Positions 51,401 to 62,097 of a DNA stretch of 64,000 nucleotides are shown here, one piece after another. The stretch spans positions 86,807,047 to 86,871,046 of the forward strand of contig JACSVZ010000004.1 in the NCBI GenBank assembly GCA_014706295.1, read 5' to 3'. The notes under the pieces were generated by a model. That model worked only from the letters and a program-made list of their open reading frames with translations. It had not been told where the DNA came from and did no database searches. A program made the translations under genes and the position numbers. Position 1 is the stretch's first letter, and every line of letters starts with the position of its first letter. Source of the stretch: Lycocorax pyrrhopterus obiensis (Eukaryota > Chordata > Aves > Passeriformes > Paradisaeidae).

Positions 51401-54400
51401 AACTGCACTGCTGTGCATCCCCATTCACTCCCACTCCCATTCGTAAGGTACTGGATGTGTCTCTCTATATACACAATCTAGATCCAGTGGCTCTCAGATC
51501 TCTATGGGCAATGAGTAGCCCTCAACACACACTGTGTATTCACTCTTGCTTTCCAGTGGATTCAACAAGAGGTTTAGAAACCGTCTGAATTTCTCACATG
51601 CATTAAAATACATTGCTTTTGTTTGTGGCATTTCTTTCATTTGCATGCTGGAGTGTGAATATCATAGAAAAGATAAAACTAATTTTTTGGGGGCATTTAT
51701 CAGACTTGAGAAAATGCAAAGAAACTTGAATCCACTTAGAATTAGTGGGTTTGGTCTTCATAATTAAAACTTTATGTTAATTACCTTTACTAATGCCGCA
51801 CTGCTTTCCAAGCAAAGTTGTGATGTTACAGATACCGTCTGTAGTGCAGACACAGTTTTTGAATTCTGGGTACTCGTCAGCCAGAACCTGGATTATTCTA
51901 TTACATCCAACAGTGTCTTCTGCCTTGCATCTATTACCTAGAACTCACCATTAAAATTATAATTTCATTAATGTTTATGAATGCTTAAGGGATATGGTTA
52001 CATAAAACAATTCAATTGAAGCACAAACGTAATATGCTTTGCCAAGAGAAGATGGTTTGTCACCTTTTACAAATTTTAAATAATATTCAAAGTAATATAA
52101 TAAATTTGTGGATACAATATTGCCTTCTTTTATTTGATCTGATTCATTGCCAGAATATCTGCTCTCATTTGCAAAGTACGTAAAACCTTAAACTCACATC
52201 TTTTATTTTAGGCAGGTAAGGCACTGAGACCAAACTAAAAAGGTGCCCGGGGTGGAAGGGACACAACCTGAACTGTGAGACTTCTCTTGGTCCTGTGTAC
52301 TAGAAATGAAGTGCCTGGTACAGGGACAGGAAAACACAGTGCAGGCTAAGGCATTGCCATGGAATAGAGTGAGAGACAGAACACAGAGGGCAGACCCAGC
52401 CCTGTGATAATGGTGATGATAACCCCACACTGAGGAGATGCCAGCACTGGGTCAGATTCTGTCACTCATGCGAGGATGGTGTGAGCCTACAAATGCCACT
52501 TGGATATTCCCTTGAACTGCTACCCTATAGAACAACTTCACTGCCTAAGTTTGAGAACGACAACAAATTTAAAGTAGCCCAAGAATAGTCCGATTTTTAG
52601 GGTTTTTATAATAAAAATGAGGGAGAAGTTAACATAAAAAAAAATGTGCAGAAACCTTAGTTTGTTGGCCCAGTTTCAAGTCTGTTTGCGGGTGCACTCG
52701 GACTCTGACAAAGACACTCACACTGTGTGTCAGGTCATATTTTCCTTGTATGTGCAGTGAAAATAAAGAACATGTACTAGTTTGTGGCACAAAGGTAAAT
52801 CAATCAATCATCTACTTTATGACCTAAAAGTTTTTCAAAAATATTATTATTATTATTATTATTATTATTATGATAGTGGGATTGAGCACATCCTCAGCAA
52901 ATTTGCTGATGACACCAAGCTGTGTGGTGCAGCTGGCACGCTGGAGGGAAGGGATGCCACCAGAGGGACCTTGACAGGCTTGAGAAGTGGGCCAATGCAA
53001 ACCTTACGATGTTCAACGAAGCAAAGTGCAAGGTCCTGCACCTGGGCCATGGCAATCCCAGACACACCTGCAGGTTGGGCGGAGAAGGGATAGAGAGCAG
53101 CCCTGCAGAATTAGACCTGGGTGTGAAGGTTGATGAAAAACACATCATGAGCCGACAGTGAGTGCTCACAACCCTCAAAACCAAGTGTGCCCTGGGCTGC
53201 CTCAAAAGCAGCGTGGCCAGCAGGCTGAAGGAGGTGATTCTACACCTCTGCTCTGCTCTCATGAGACCCCACCTGCAGTGCTGCCTCCAGTTCTGGTGTC
53301 CCCAGCGTAAGAAGGACATGGAACTGTTCGAGCAAGTCCAGACAAGGGTCAGGAAGTTGATAACAGGACTGGAGCACTTCCCCAACAAGGGCAGGCTGAG
53401 AAAATTGGGACTGTGCAGCCTGAAGAAGAGAAGGTTGTGTGGAGACCTCACAGCAACCTTTCAGCATTGGAAGGGGCCTACAGAGAAGCCAGACAGGGAC
53501 TCTCTATCAGGATCTGTAGTGACAGAACAAGGAGTAGTGGGTAAAAATTGCAAGACAGGAAATTTAGGTTAGATATTAGGAAGAAATTTTTGACTGTGAG
53601 GATGGTGAGACACTGGAACAGGTTGCCCAGGGAGGCTGTGAATGTCCCATCCCTGGCAATGTTTAAAGCCAGGTTGATAAGGCCTTGAACAACATGGTCT
53701 AGTGGGAGGTGTCCCTGCACATGGAGGGGTTGGGATGAGATGATCGTTAAGGTCCCTTCCAACCCTTAACATTCTATGATTCTGTGATTTATTATTGCTT
53801 AAGAAAGTTACACATTACTTAAGAATGTTACCTGAGAAGCAGTTTAATACAATTTAGGAAAGTTTTATTTTGTGAAAGCCATGATCTACTTTGTCAAAAC
53901 AGGTATGTAGGTCCCCAAACCAGCACATTTCCTCTCTTTACCTCACAGATATTAAATGTCTCACAATACATAAGACAAGCAGTATGTGGCTCACAAGATC
54001 CAGGCAGGTCAAAGGGCAGCATGAGGACTGGTTTTAGTCTACTGAGCACACAGGCTGATGTCTCTGCCCTGTGAATACTGCTGTCTGGCTTCCTGCCTTG
54101 CGGCTTCCTCACTGGTGTGGCGCAGCAGAGATGCTGCACTCCAGTAAAACTGCAAAGTGAGAAGAAGTCATGTGTCCCCAGTGCCACGGGCAAGCTTTGA
54201 TGTGATCAGAGTTTTAAAATCACTTTTATGTGGTTGATACAAATAGCAGTGGAAGGCAATCGAGGCAAAGCACTGCAAGAGGATACAGTGCATTTTGCCT
54301 GTGCCTGAAGGAATGAGAATCAGCTATTCCAGACTCCACATCCCTGTCCTGACCCCCTTTTTCAAACAGCCTCTGCATTGTCCTTTCTCCAGTTGCTGTT

Positions 54401-57400
54401 GCTGACTCAGGAGGGTTTGGGAAGTATATCAAAAAATACACTACTGGAGAGGAATGTCACAGGCCAGCAAGAGCTGCACTCCCCAGCCTCTGCTCCCACT
54501 CCACCTCTTGTGTCAGCAGGGAAGGAGGTGATGGTGGCTGGGATCGTCTATATCACTCCAACCCCATCTTTGACTTCCTTCTGCTTTTTCAGAAGTAGAG
54601 CATGACCCCCGACCATCAGCCCTCACAGTTCCAGTACTCAAAGAGCTCAGGAGATCTGTTGAAGGACACAGACATAGGATACTCCTTGACTGCAAAAACA
54701 GGTTAGAAAGAATGTGGTGACATGGACCATGAAGATGAGAGTGGGCATATTCTACTCCATATTTTATCAACTAAGCAAGGGATAATACAACAATTTCAGG
54801 AGAACATATTCCAGCGGTAGAAAAAGAGCAACAAAGATCAGGAGGAGTTTCTGTAAAAAATAGCTTATTCACAAAATTTATGACTGTCTTCTTCAAGGTC
54901 CAGAGTACACATCAAGGGTGGAGGTGAGTAGAACTAGAAGAATAAAACCCCATACCCCAGCCTCGCTCAGCTCACCTGTCTTCATGACACTGACAAGTCG
55001 TGGCCAGGAGTCAGGGGCTGTGTTCAGTGGCCCCCAGGGATGTTCTGTGAGCACACTGTGCTGAGCCAGCACCTGACAGCTGGGGCTGGGGGGCAGGTTG
55101 TGGGGCTACGGACATGCAAAGGGCATAGACAGAATCAGGAAGCACATCAGATTTATGGGGCTCCCTTGCATGGCTTCTTGAAAACCGTGTAGAAATAACC
55201 TATTATCAGTAGTGGTCTGTTTGTACATGGTATTGATTCCGCTGTGATGAACAGCAGAAAATATTTTATTACTGGTTTTCAATTATTGTTGCTTTACCAG
55301 AGATTAGTTCTAGGTAATATATTTTATCTTATACATATGCTTCCAAGGCATTTACAAAAAAAAAATGCTCTCTTGACCTGATGTTTGGCAGCCATTATTC
55401 ATAATTCGATTTATTTATAGGTACATAATTCATGTACACAGGACCACAGATAGAAGCATGACAGAGTAGAAGCTGACATTTCCAGAGTGATAATCTCTGG
55501 TTTTGCTTAGTCAGCTGTTCAGTTGTCTCAGTGGGAATTGAATTTGAAGACTGAAGAGGAAAATCTGGGGTCCTCCTCTCTAGCACTGGTGAGACCACAG
55601 TCTGGATAGCTCTCTAGAGATCCTCCCAATCTCAATGATTCTGTTATTCTAAGAAAAGTAAACTCATCCAAATCTAATTCAAAATGTGATTCCTTAAAAT
55701 TTACATGATATGAGTTGGTTTTTTTTCCTTTTGAACACAGCTGATTTCCATTCAGAAAAATTAAGAAAATTTGTACTTATGGTTATATCAGAGTTCGGAA
55801 ATGTCTTTGTTTTTCAGTGAAAAAACAGAAGGAAAACAAACAAACAAAAACCAATCCCACACACAAACCATAAAAGCCCAAACCTTAAAATCTTCATTTT
55901 GCAGTGCTGAAACGCTTTTGATCTTTTCAAAGGCAAAAATCTTATTTCATAAAAATTCAATATTTCTATCTTTTCTATCCTGACCTGGAAGATGGTTCAT
56001 AGACATTTTCACACCCTGTTTTTTCTTTCCACCATATTTTGGCCACAGACGTGGAAGAAGGCTATAGAAGAGGACTCAGAAGACTATTTCTGAGCCTCTG
56101 GAAATGCTGCCATAGTAGTGAGGAGGCAGTGATGGAAAGTTTGACAGGAAAAGGAGTGACTTAGGCAGTAGTTTGGAGAGTGTTTCCAGACCCGCACTGA
56201 AGAGCTAAAGATGGAGGTCGTGAAAATGTACACGTTTAACTTTGAGGTTACAGTCTGAGGGACTGAGTTGTTGAACTCGTATCCCAAAGAAGGAGTGTAA
56301 TTATAATTTGCAGTTAGGTTTTGCATAAAGAAGCTAACAAAACAAACATTTACCCCATCGTCTATTGCCTCTGAGTAGCGTGTTTGTGCTCAAGGTACCT
56401 TTTCCATTCCTACAGCTCATCCATGACGTTTCTAGCCTTGCACATGACACACATTATTCCTACTAATTGATTCCTACTAATGATGCTGCTGGTAGATTTT
56501 CTATCACTGTTTCTGTGAGCTGTCTGAGAGGTACCATCAGCTGTCTGACTGGATTTACATGCTCTGGGATCATGGTACCTAATAAGCACATTTAGTATAA
56601 TTTGTCCTAGACCCGACACAATATATGAGTGCTCTGCAATGCTGGAGAGTCCTTGCCAAAAGCTATTATCCTAAGGAAACATACAGATGCAAATCCAAAT
56701 AAGCAATCACAAGAATAATTATTTTTGGAAGGTTTCTCTGGCCCAGTTACAAATATCACTAATATCAGTGAATAAGTACATAGGACAACAAGAGAGGGAA
56801 ATGTTGTATTATGGCACAATATACATCCAAAGGGGGGACCACAGAAGTAATAACGCTGGCCCACTTCATCTGGCTGCAGGGTATCCAGATTAATAGGCTA
56901 CAGCACAAATATTGATCTTTGTGGCAAGTAGTTTTGGTGCTAATGTCTTCATGAATTATATGAGAGAAGCAAATTCAGCTAGTTCTGTTTTGGTTCTAGA
57001 GAGCTCATCTTTAGGTCACTTGAGCCAGAAAGTACTGCACATTCCAATATTTTTTTTCCAAACAGCAGCTATATCTTTTGAGACTGTTTCACTTCACATG
57101 AAATATTTAACAGATCAATAGAACATGGGCAGAAGACCAGTCGCTTTGGGGACTGTTGCAACTGTTACATTATCACGTATTTTTCATTTACTCCACCTGT
57201 TCTTAAAAGTATCCAGCCATTCTATGTAAAGTAGGTAAGTATCTGGAAAAGGACACACTAAGAAAGACTCCTCAGAGAATTTTCTGCTGTAATTATTTTA
57301 AATATTGCCTTGTGACATGGGATACTTGGGACATCAAATGTACACAACAGATCAGACAGACAGAGGCATTCATTCAGGTGGCTCACACTGCAGATGAATG

Positions 57401-60400
57401 TTTTAGCAATGGCTTATTGACCATGAAGCCAAGCAACTTCTGCTGCCTGGCTTCCCCCACGGGTCAGACTGGGTCCTGACATCAAGACAGAGGAACATTC
57501 ACTTTGTCAAATCTGCTGCAGCTGACACTCAGAACAGATTATGGCATCACAACATGGCTTGTTCTGTTCAAATAACGCCATTATAAGAAGAAGGGAGATT
57601 TCCACGGAGATGTAGATACCTCTGATTCACCACTACACACTGTCCCACGACAGGTAAACACAATCTGAAAATAGTCCCTGGCCCTTATCATTTGCTAGTG
57701 ATGACGTAGTGGCAGATCACTTGGTACTTATCAATCAACAAAGGTGTCAATACTAGCTTGGTCTAATGACACTATCAGACTTTAGTGCCACTCTTCTTCT
57801 CCCTTCCATATTCACAGCACCTGGAAAGTGGATTCTCAGCATTTAACAGCAAAGACTTGGAGGGATTTAAAGAAAGAGGTGGTGAATGACACCCAAGATT
57901 TGTTCAAGAAGACAAGATGTTTTCAGGGAAAGGAATATTTTCGTTTGAATTACCACAAAGATAAGGATGAATTTCAAACTTGGTCTTTCCCTACTTAAAA
58001 CATTGATTATTTGGAAGTGAAGCACCAACTACTCGAAGTGCAATAAACAGACTAATTTTCTGCCTTCATTTATATGAGAATCTGTTTAACAATTCAAGGG
58101 AGCTCAGTCATGTCATAATGTGCACTTTATCATACCACCACCCCCTGCAAGTGAATCACTGTGATGTGTTGGTACTATTCACTGAATAAATATAGACTAT
58201 AGAACCATAGAACAGTTCAGGTTGGAAGGGACCTTAAAGACCGTCTAGATCCAACCCCTCTGCCATGGGCACGGACACCTTCCACCAGACCAGGTTGCTC
58301 AAAGCCCCATCCAACCTGGCCTTGAACACTGCCAGGGAGGGGGGCTCCTCCAGATTGTGTGAAACAAGGTTGGAACTTCTTTTCCAGTTGAATGCTGGCT
58401 TTATTTAACAGGATCCCACAAGAAACTGATTTCTGCTGAATTCAGACTTCTTGAGTTGGTTCAGGCTCTGACTTTGTTCATAGTGCAGAAATTTCATTTA
58501 TCACTTTCTTGAAGAGACAGTACGACTGTTACTAAAAGTGGCATTGGCCATTGTAAAGGATGTCAGAAGCTGACTGTCTTTTGCCGTAATTTTTATCTTT
58601 GAAATCTCACCAACTTCATTTAGTTACCACAGCATATATGTAATGAACTATGAATATGCAACCATACAAATTCAAAGCATTCAAAATAAAGCCATGTACA
58701 CCATACAGAATCACCTGAAATATTGCAGGCATCTTCAAGCATATTCCAGACACTCTCACATCCGTTTGCAGCATTTATACATTGCTCCCTCAAGTGCAGA
58801 CAGTCAGTAGTCTGGACAGTAGATATACATGTGAAGTAAATGAACAACACTGTAAAAACAGAATATAATGACTATTTAATGCAGTAGATACTGTACTGAC
58901 CTTTTTCCTTTACATGTAGATTGTAAAAATACAATTTACTGTAGTTTTTCTATAGATTCAAATTTTCTATCAAATTAATTTTTAGCAGAACAAAGCTTTT
59001 CCTCAGTTTTGCAACTGGAAAATTAAATTTCAATGTTTAAAGTTTCAGTATGGCACATTTTGCATTGGTTTTACCCCAGTATTACAACATCAACCATAGC
59101 TATATATGACATCAGTGCATAGATATATAGAAATTGCTGCAGTTCTGAGATTCATAATAAATTACAGAAAGGAAAACAGGATAAAATTCGGAGGAAACAG
59201 CATTTTATTCGCATGAAATCTCACCAAACTAGGCTGTATAGTAATTCCTGTGAAAAGACTGTGTGAAAGAGATTTGACAACTACACAACTGTTAGATAAT
59301 AAATGTGATTTTATATTATAAATACAGTACTCTTCACCCTCTTTATTTTTACTTCACAGATGCATCATTTCTTGAAAGCAACCCCCACATTTATGTCTTT
59401 ATCTGCCTTCCCGAGTGCATTGAGCCTGTTAATTACATTAAAAAGTTCTGGCGGTTTCAAGGTAAACAATTTTAAAGCAGCACTGCGTGTGACTTATCAG
59501 TAGAAAATTAAATTGCCTTGCTAAGAAAAGATAAATCAGCTGAGGTTTAGCTCTTTCATTAACATTCCCATGGTAAGACAACCTCTAATTTGTAATCATG
59601 TGTCTTTATTTTCTATAAAATTAAGTCACTGATTTCAGGCCTTATCAAACCACCTGATGAACACCTGATATGAGTGTTGTCTTTAGTTGGTGAAGGACAC
59701 AGCATCTCCCAGACAAAATATCTTTTTTTTTCCCCCTCATGTTCAGGTAAGTTCATATGGAAATTGAGTAGTTTCCAGCATTGTTTTGTCTCTTAAACAT
59801 CATGTGCAAGAGCCAGGAAATATTGCTTCAGGATTTGTCCAGACCCTATCCAAGGAAATGAAATTTTTCCAATTACACATTTTAGAATAAACAATTATAT
59901 ACCAAATATCCCTCTTGACAATCTTAAAGAGCCACTACTGTTTAGAGGTGATGCTATCCCTTCTGGAAATTATTTACCAGTGATATAATAGTGCTGCTGT
60001 AGGGAACACTTTTTAAATACACATTGACAAATATGAAGCAATATTTAATACTTTATAATTGACAGGTGCAACAGCATGTAGTATGCCTGTGAGACAAAGA
60101 AGAGGCCACATGTGCTTATTATAGCTGGTGCTAATCCTTCCTCAGTTGTGCATATTCCCAGCAGTTCTCAGATCTGTGCAGGGCTGGTGGTGATTTCAGT
60201 GAGTTCCAGCCTGAAACACTCTTAGGCTGTGTCTGTTCATCAGCCTTGAAGACATGTTGATAGAAACAGCTCCTACCTCTTGACATTGAGGCATGTGCAG
60301 CTGGCCCTATCCATAGGGACAATTTTGGCTTATCACGACAACATTTTAGTTCTGGGACTGTCTCCAAAAATCTTCCTTATTGTGAAATTACTCGCTATTT

Positions 60401-62012
60401 ATTCAGATGACAGAGAAAAAAAGTTGCCAAATACCTTAAAGGTGAAAAGTACTGTATATATAAACCAATACAAAATTATAAACCCACAAACTTATCAAGA
60501 AAGGGTATTTTGCTGGATGACCATTTATCTATTTTGTGGGTTCTAACACAACAGAGGATTTACGCATCTGACTGGGATTCACAGCACAAAGACTCTGCGC
60601 TATCTTCCTCCTGTTCAGACAGTTTTCAAGGACCAGTGGCTGAGATAGTCAAAACAGGACTGACTGCACAGCCTTCCTGCTACGTTTTAAGGAGTATTTC
60701 CCACTGTTGCTTATTTTGAACCAACCTGGAAACTGCCCACAAAAAAAGGAGGTGATGTTTTTGCAAAATAAAGAGCTGAGTAGCATCATCTATGATTGAA
60801 GGCAATTCAGCCTAAGAAAGGGCTTCTTTAGGTCTAACGATATATTATGGATGGGTCTTTGTTTCCTTAGCAGTACAGAGGGGTTACACTGCCAGAAGCC
60901 TACATGAAACAAACTGTCCTATATGATTTTAGAATCCAGGGCACTGTAGCGTATACAATTGCTTAAATTGACAGTTATTACTTCAGTCACTCACTTTAGT
61001 TATTTATTCTAGTGTTTGCAATACTAAGTGACTTCTGCATAGAAGAGTTCAGGGCATCTAAGAGTTAGTAGCAAAAACTTTTAGAGGGATCCATATTGAC
61101 AAGAAGACACACATTCAAATTTCTACAGGTGTCTGTATTTTTATGTAAGGGTCTATTGATTCGCTGGGTAGATATAAAATTCTTGCTTCTGTGTAGAATT
61201 TGGTGTCTAAAGTCAAAAACAAGGAAAAAAAGGAACATTTTACCACCTTCATTTTGAAGACTGGGAACTGAGGAATGGAGGACTTACATTTCCCAATTCT
61301 GCAATCTTAAAATAATGTAAATAGGTAATAATGAATACTGGGAAACCAAGCTGAGGTTTCCATCCAATGGCAAGGGCAGCGAGATAACTGGCTCCTAAGG
61401 CAAAATGGCAAACTACAGCTGAATATACTTTGAATATAGTTGAAAAGTGATAAAGGACAACTTTTTTCTAAAAAAACCTGGGGCAGAACTACCAACAGAA
61501 TACTTTCAACACAGCAATATAAGTTTAGAGTAGTGAGGAATTAAAGAGAGAAGCAGCGTGTATACAGTATGTAGTGAGTAGAAAAGGAGGATAACAGAAA
61601 TGAAAACATACTTGTCCCATCCTATTCTCCTGTACCAAATCCTTCTGTACCAGCTTTGTTGATTTTCCCTTTTTCTCCACTCAAACCCAAAGCAAGTGTC
61701 TGCAGCACTGCCAGCACCCGGCGCTCCCCAGCCAGCAAACAAGTGGCTGTTCACTCGGACAAGGGTCCCAGCCGGGGGTGTCCCGGCTCCCGCCCGCCGC
61801 CCTGCCCCAGCCCTGCTGCAGAGCGCTCCCGAGCTGCCGAGCCGCGGGGCCGAGCCGCCGCCGCCAGCCCCGCCGGGCACCTGCGCCCCGCCCGGAGAGC
61901 GCGGGGAGAAGGCGCCGCGAGGAGCGGAGCGGCCGGGGGGCGCGGCAGGGTCCCGGCGCGGCCGGAGCTCGCCCGCCCCGCCGCACTTACCGCAGCCGAG
62001 GAGCGCGGCCAT
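36374..62012 (-). CDS. GFRAL: GFRAL, GDNF family receptor alpha-like (GDF15 receptor); span includes nine introns
   Basis: A type I membrane receptor. In mammals it binds GDF15 and recruits RET in hindbrain neurons that control feeding and aversion. Ten coding exons give 529 residues, and every splice phase closes. Order: signal peptide about 1-20; D1 about 23-99; an RQRR motif at 119-122; an extra ten-cysteine GFR-alpha-like domain, 137-213; an acidic linker; D2 from C276; D3 to about 460; membrane segment about 477-498; a 31-residue cytoplasmic tail. Sequons are at N50, N90, N251 and N273. D1, D2, D3 and the membrane exon closely follow human GFRAL as I remember it (about 394 residues). The extra domain accounts for the greater length. 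The start ATG sits in a perfect Kozak context (GCCGCCATGG) in a CpG island. Exons: 61991-62012, 58715-58849, 51785-51937, 49868-50305, 49126-49182, 48166-48493, 45972-46231, 45431-45457, 37483-37564, 36374-36461. Confidence 0.93.
36989..37003 (+). repeat. (GGGA)n tract, G-quadruplex motif
   Basis: Four GGG runs separated by single A residues (36989-37003), continuing into an imperfect GA-rich tract to about 37022. It lies in GFRAL intron 9, on the strand opposite the gene. Confidence 0.85.
37483..37564 (-). CDS. GFRAL: GFRAL coding exon 9 (membrane-spanning segment)
   Basis: 82 nt, entered in phase 1 (acceptor TTTATAG|GT) and left in phase 2 (ATCAG|GTAATT). It encodes [17 protein letters not shown], then more hydrophobic residues, then K-I-R. 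Human GFRAL has a G-E-V-I-Y start and a K-L-R end at the same places. The uninterrupted hydrophobic run followed by Lys and Arg gives type I topology. Confidence 0.92.
40222..40344 (+). promoter_or_regulatory. Candidate antisense TATA promoter and first exon (unknown gene)
   Basis: On the + strand, opposite to GFRAL, a TATAAAT box (40222-40228) lies about 25-30 nt before a GC-richer block. An ATG at 40307 opens 12 codons ([12 protein letters not shown]) that end at a good donor, ACAG|GTAGGC (40344/40345). This has the layout of a TATA promoter plus a short first coding exon. I do not recognise the peptide. The one plausible downstream exon I noticed (about 42027-42104, acceptor TTTTTTTCACAG, donor AAG|GTAGG) would bring an immediate stop, so any transcript may be noncoding. 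A decayed repeat is another possibility. Confidence 0.35.
43561..43593. repeat. Perfect 14-bp inverted repeat, 5-nt loop
   Basis: AGTCCATTGTTATT (43561-43574) and AATAACAATGGACT (43580-43593) are exact reverse complements separated by GTCCA. The repeat lies in GFRAL intron 8. No terminal duplication or internal gene marks it as a transposon. Confidence 0.85.
45431..45457 (-). CDS. GFRAL: GFRAL coding exon 8 (27-nt microexon, juxtamembrane)
   Basis: 27 nt between acceptor TTGTCTTCAG and donor ATAG|GTAGGT, phase 1 on both sides. It encodes the split Leu465, K-A-L-G-V-I-Q-I and the first base of Gly474, joining D3 to the membrane exon. It is supported because both splice sites are good and both phases fit exactly, and because the encoded G-E-T-V-Y junction recreates the human G-E-V-I-Y. 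As I recall it, the corresponding human linker is much longer (about 30 residues). Confidence 0.75.
45972..46231 (-). CDS. GFRAL: GFRAL coding exon 7 (D3)
   Basis: 260 nt, entered in phase 2 (CCACCAG|G) and left in phase 1 (TTAC|GTGAGT). Residues 379-464 start [11 protein letters not shown] and hold the third cysteine-rich domain through to K-S-C-F-S-D-L. The closer AG, just before TCAAAG, would break the frame with exon 6, so the upstream AG is the right one. Its pyrimidine tract is four homopolymers (T8 C6 T7 C6 on the gene strand, 46237-46263). Confidence 0.93.
46232..48165 (-). other. GFRAL: GFRAL intron 6
   Basis: 1934 bp, phase 2, GTGAGT donor. Apart from the homopolymer tract at its 3' end I see nothing in it beyond AT-rich intron sequence. 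Confidence 0.8.
48166..48493 (-). CDS. GFRAL: GFRAL coding exon 6 (D2)
   Basis: 328 nt, entered in phase 1 (TTCTTTTTAG|TG) and left in phase 2 (TGCAG|GTGAGT). Residues 270-377 hold the second cysteine-rich domain, from N-R-S-C276-L-D-V-N to C-E-E-N-E-L-C. The middle segment [14 protein letters not shown] is nearly identical to human GFRAL as I remember it. In GFR-alpha receptors D2 is the main ligand-binding domain. N273 is a sequon. Confidence 0.95.
48494..49125 (-). other. GFRAL: GFRAL intron 5
   Basis: 632 bp, phase 1, donor AAG|GTAAGT. Nothing recognisable inside. Confidence 0.8.
49126..49182 (-). CDS. GFRAL: GFRAL coding exon 5 (linker before D2)
   Basis: 57 nt between acceptor TTTTTCTTCTAG and donor CAAG|GTAAGT, phase 1 on both sides. 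It encodes [18 protein letters not shown], which matches the human K-F-K-W-N-L-T linker in place and pattern. N251 is a sequon. Too short to show up as an open frame. Confidence 0.9.
49183..49867 (-). other. GFRAL: GFRAL intron 4
   Basis: 685 bp, phase 1, donor ACAG|GTTAGT. Nothing recognisable inside. Confidence 0.8.
49868..50305 (-). CDS. GFRAL: GFRAL coding exon 4 (extra cysteine-rich domain, phase 1-1 cassette)
   Basis: 438 nt, residues 105-249, acceptor ACCTATTTCTACAG, donor ACAG|GTTAGT, phase 1 on both sides. It has a basic stretch with R-Q-R-R (119-122), then ten cysteines between residues 137 and 213. Their pattern, [18 protein letters not shown] and later G-K-C-S-C with R-C-M-K-I-W, follows the first domain of GFR-alpha receptors. 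An acidic tail with N-D-D-D-Y follows. Human GFRAL goes straight from D1 to the D2 linker. The 5' two thirds is clearly richer in G and C than the neighbouring exons. The frame is open throughout and both splice sites are good, so it looks functional rather than decayed. Confidence 0.93.
50306..51784 (-). other. GFRAL: GFRAL intron 3
   Basis: 1479 bp, phase 1, donor AAAG|GTAATT. Nothing recognisable inside. Confidence 0.8.
51785..51937 (-). CDS. GFRAL: GFRAL coding exon 3 (D1, second half)
   Basis: 153 nt, phase 1 on both sides. Residues 54-103 run [11 protein letters not shown] and on to [15 protein letters not shown]. The C-x-C pair and the L-L-G-K-x-C ending match human GFRAL D1. N90 is a sequon. 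The acceptor (GAGTTCTAG) has a weak pyrimidine tract. Confidence 0.93.
52842..52870. repeat. (ATT)n microsatellite
   Basis: About nine or ten uninterrupted ATT units immediately 5' of a CR1 insertion. Confidence 0.95.
52872..53790 (+). mobile_element. CR1 LINE, 5'-truncated, C-terminal reverse transcriptase and 3' UTR
   Basis: About 0.9 kb in + orientation, antisense to GFRAL. It starts in the F-A-D-D-T-K-L part of the polymerase active site. It continues through pieces such as [26 protein letters not shown] and G-L-E-H-F-P in two or more frames, so the frame is broken. It ends with the CR1 3' UTR (CACTGGAACAGGTTGCCCAG) and the tail ATTCTATGATTCTGTGATT. Not a host gene, and unable to move on its own. 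Confidence 0.95.
55600..55650 (+). mobile_element. Possible short CR1 3' tail
   Basis: ATCCTCCCAATCTCAATGAT followed by TCTGTTATTCT resembles the last bases of a CR1 copy. It is short and diverged, so the assignment is weak. Confidence 0.45.
58198..58352 (-). mobile_element. CR1 LINE fragment, reverse orientation
   Basis: On the + strand it reads as the reverse complement of CR1: AGGTTGGAAGGGACCTTAAA, then ATCCAACCCC, GACACCTTCCACCAGACCAG, and CATCCAACCTGGCCTTGAAC. Transcribed in the same direction as GFRAL. Confidence 0.92.
58715..58849 (-). CDS. GFRAL: GFRAL coding exon 2 (signal peptide core, D1 first half)
   Basis: 135 nt between GTTTTTACAG and TCAG|GTGATT, phase 1 on both sides. It starts with the hydrophobic core [12 protein letters not shown], completing the signal peptide begun in exon 1. 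D1 follows: [15 protein letters not shown] and E-D-A-C. Human has C-T-Y-L-R-E-Q-C at this point. N50 is a sequon. Confidence 0.95.
58850..61990 (-). other. GFRAL: GFRAL intron 1
   Basis: 3141 bp, phase 1, with a consensus donor G|GTAAGT at the edge of the CpG island. No exon or repeat recognised inside. Confidence 0.85.
61991..62012 (-). CDS. GFRAL: GFRAL coding exon 1 (start, signal peptide)
   Basis: 22 nt: M-A-A-L-L-G-C plus the first base of Val8, donor GGCTGCG|GTAAGT. The ATG (62012-62010) lies in GCCGCCATGG, a perfect Kozak match. Joined to exon 2 it gives a convincing signal peptide (M-A-A-L-L-G-C-V-L-F-I-Y-F). The frame left open by exon 2 (phase 1) is exactly the one supplied here. 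Confidence 0.85.
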
Positions 62013-62043
62013 GGCGGCCGCGGGCGCTGCAGCTCCGCGCTCG

Positions 62044-62097
62044 GCGGGGCCCAGGTGCCGAGCGGGGCCCAGGTGCCGAGCGGGGCCCAGGTGCCGA
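62044..62097. repeat. Three tandem 18-bp repeats, each with a CAGGTG E-box
   Basis: The unit GCGGGGCCCAGGTGCCGA occurs three times without interruption (62044-62061, 62062-62079, 62080-62097), then a partial GCGG. It lies 31-85 bp upstream of the GFRAL ATG, so it is in the 5' UTR or core promoter. Each unit contains CAGGTG (CACCTG on the gene strand), the core bound by many bHLH and zinc-finger factors. Confidence 0.9.

Larger units (their letters stand above)
51938..58714 (-). other. GFRAL: GFRAL intron 2 (6.8 kb)
   Basis: Phase 1, donor TCAG|GTGATT. It contains an ATT microsatellite abutting a 5'-truncated CR1 (52842-53790), a reverse CR1 fragment (about 58198-58352) and a faint CR1 tail (about 55600-55650). 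No further exon is needed by the frame, and none was seen. Confidence 0.8.

Noticed and set aside
52894..53572. Open frames of 75-185 codons on both strands near 53 kb
   Set aside because: The + strand ones are broken CR1 reverse transcriptase pieces; the - strand ones are their shadows.
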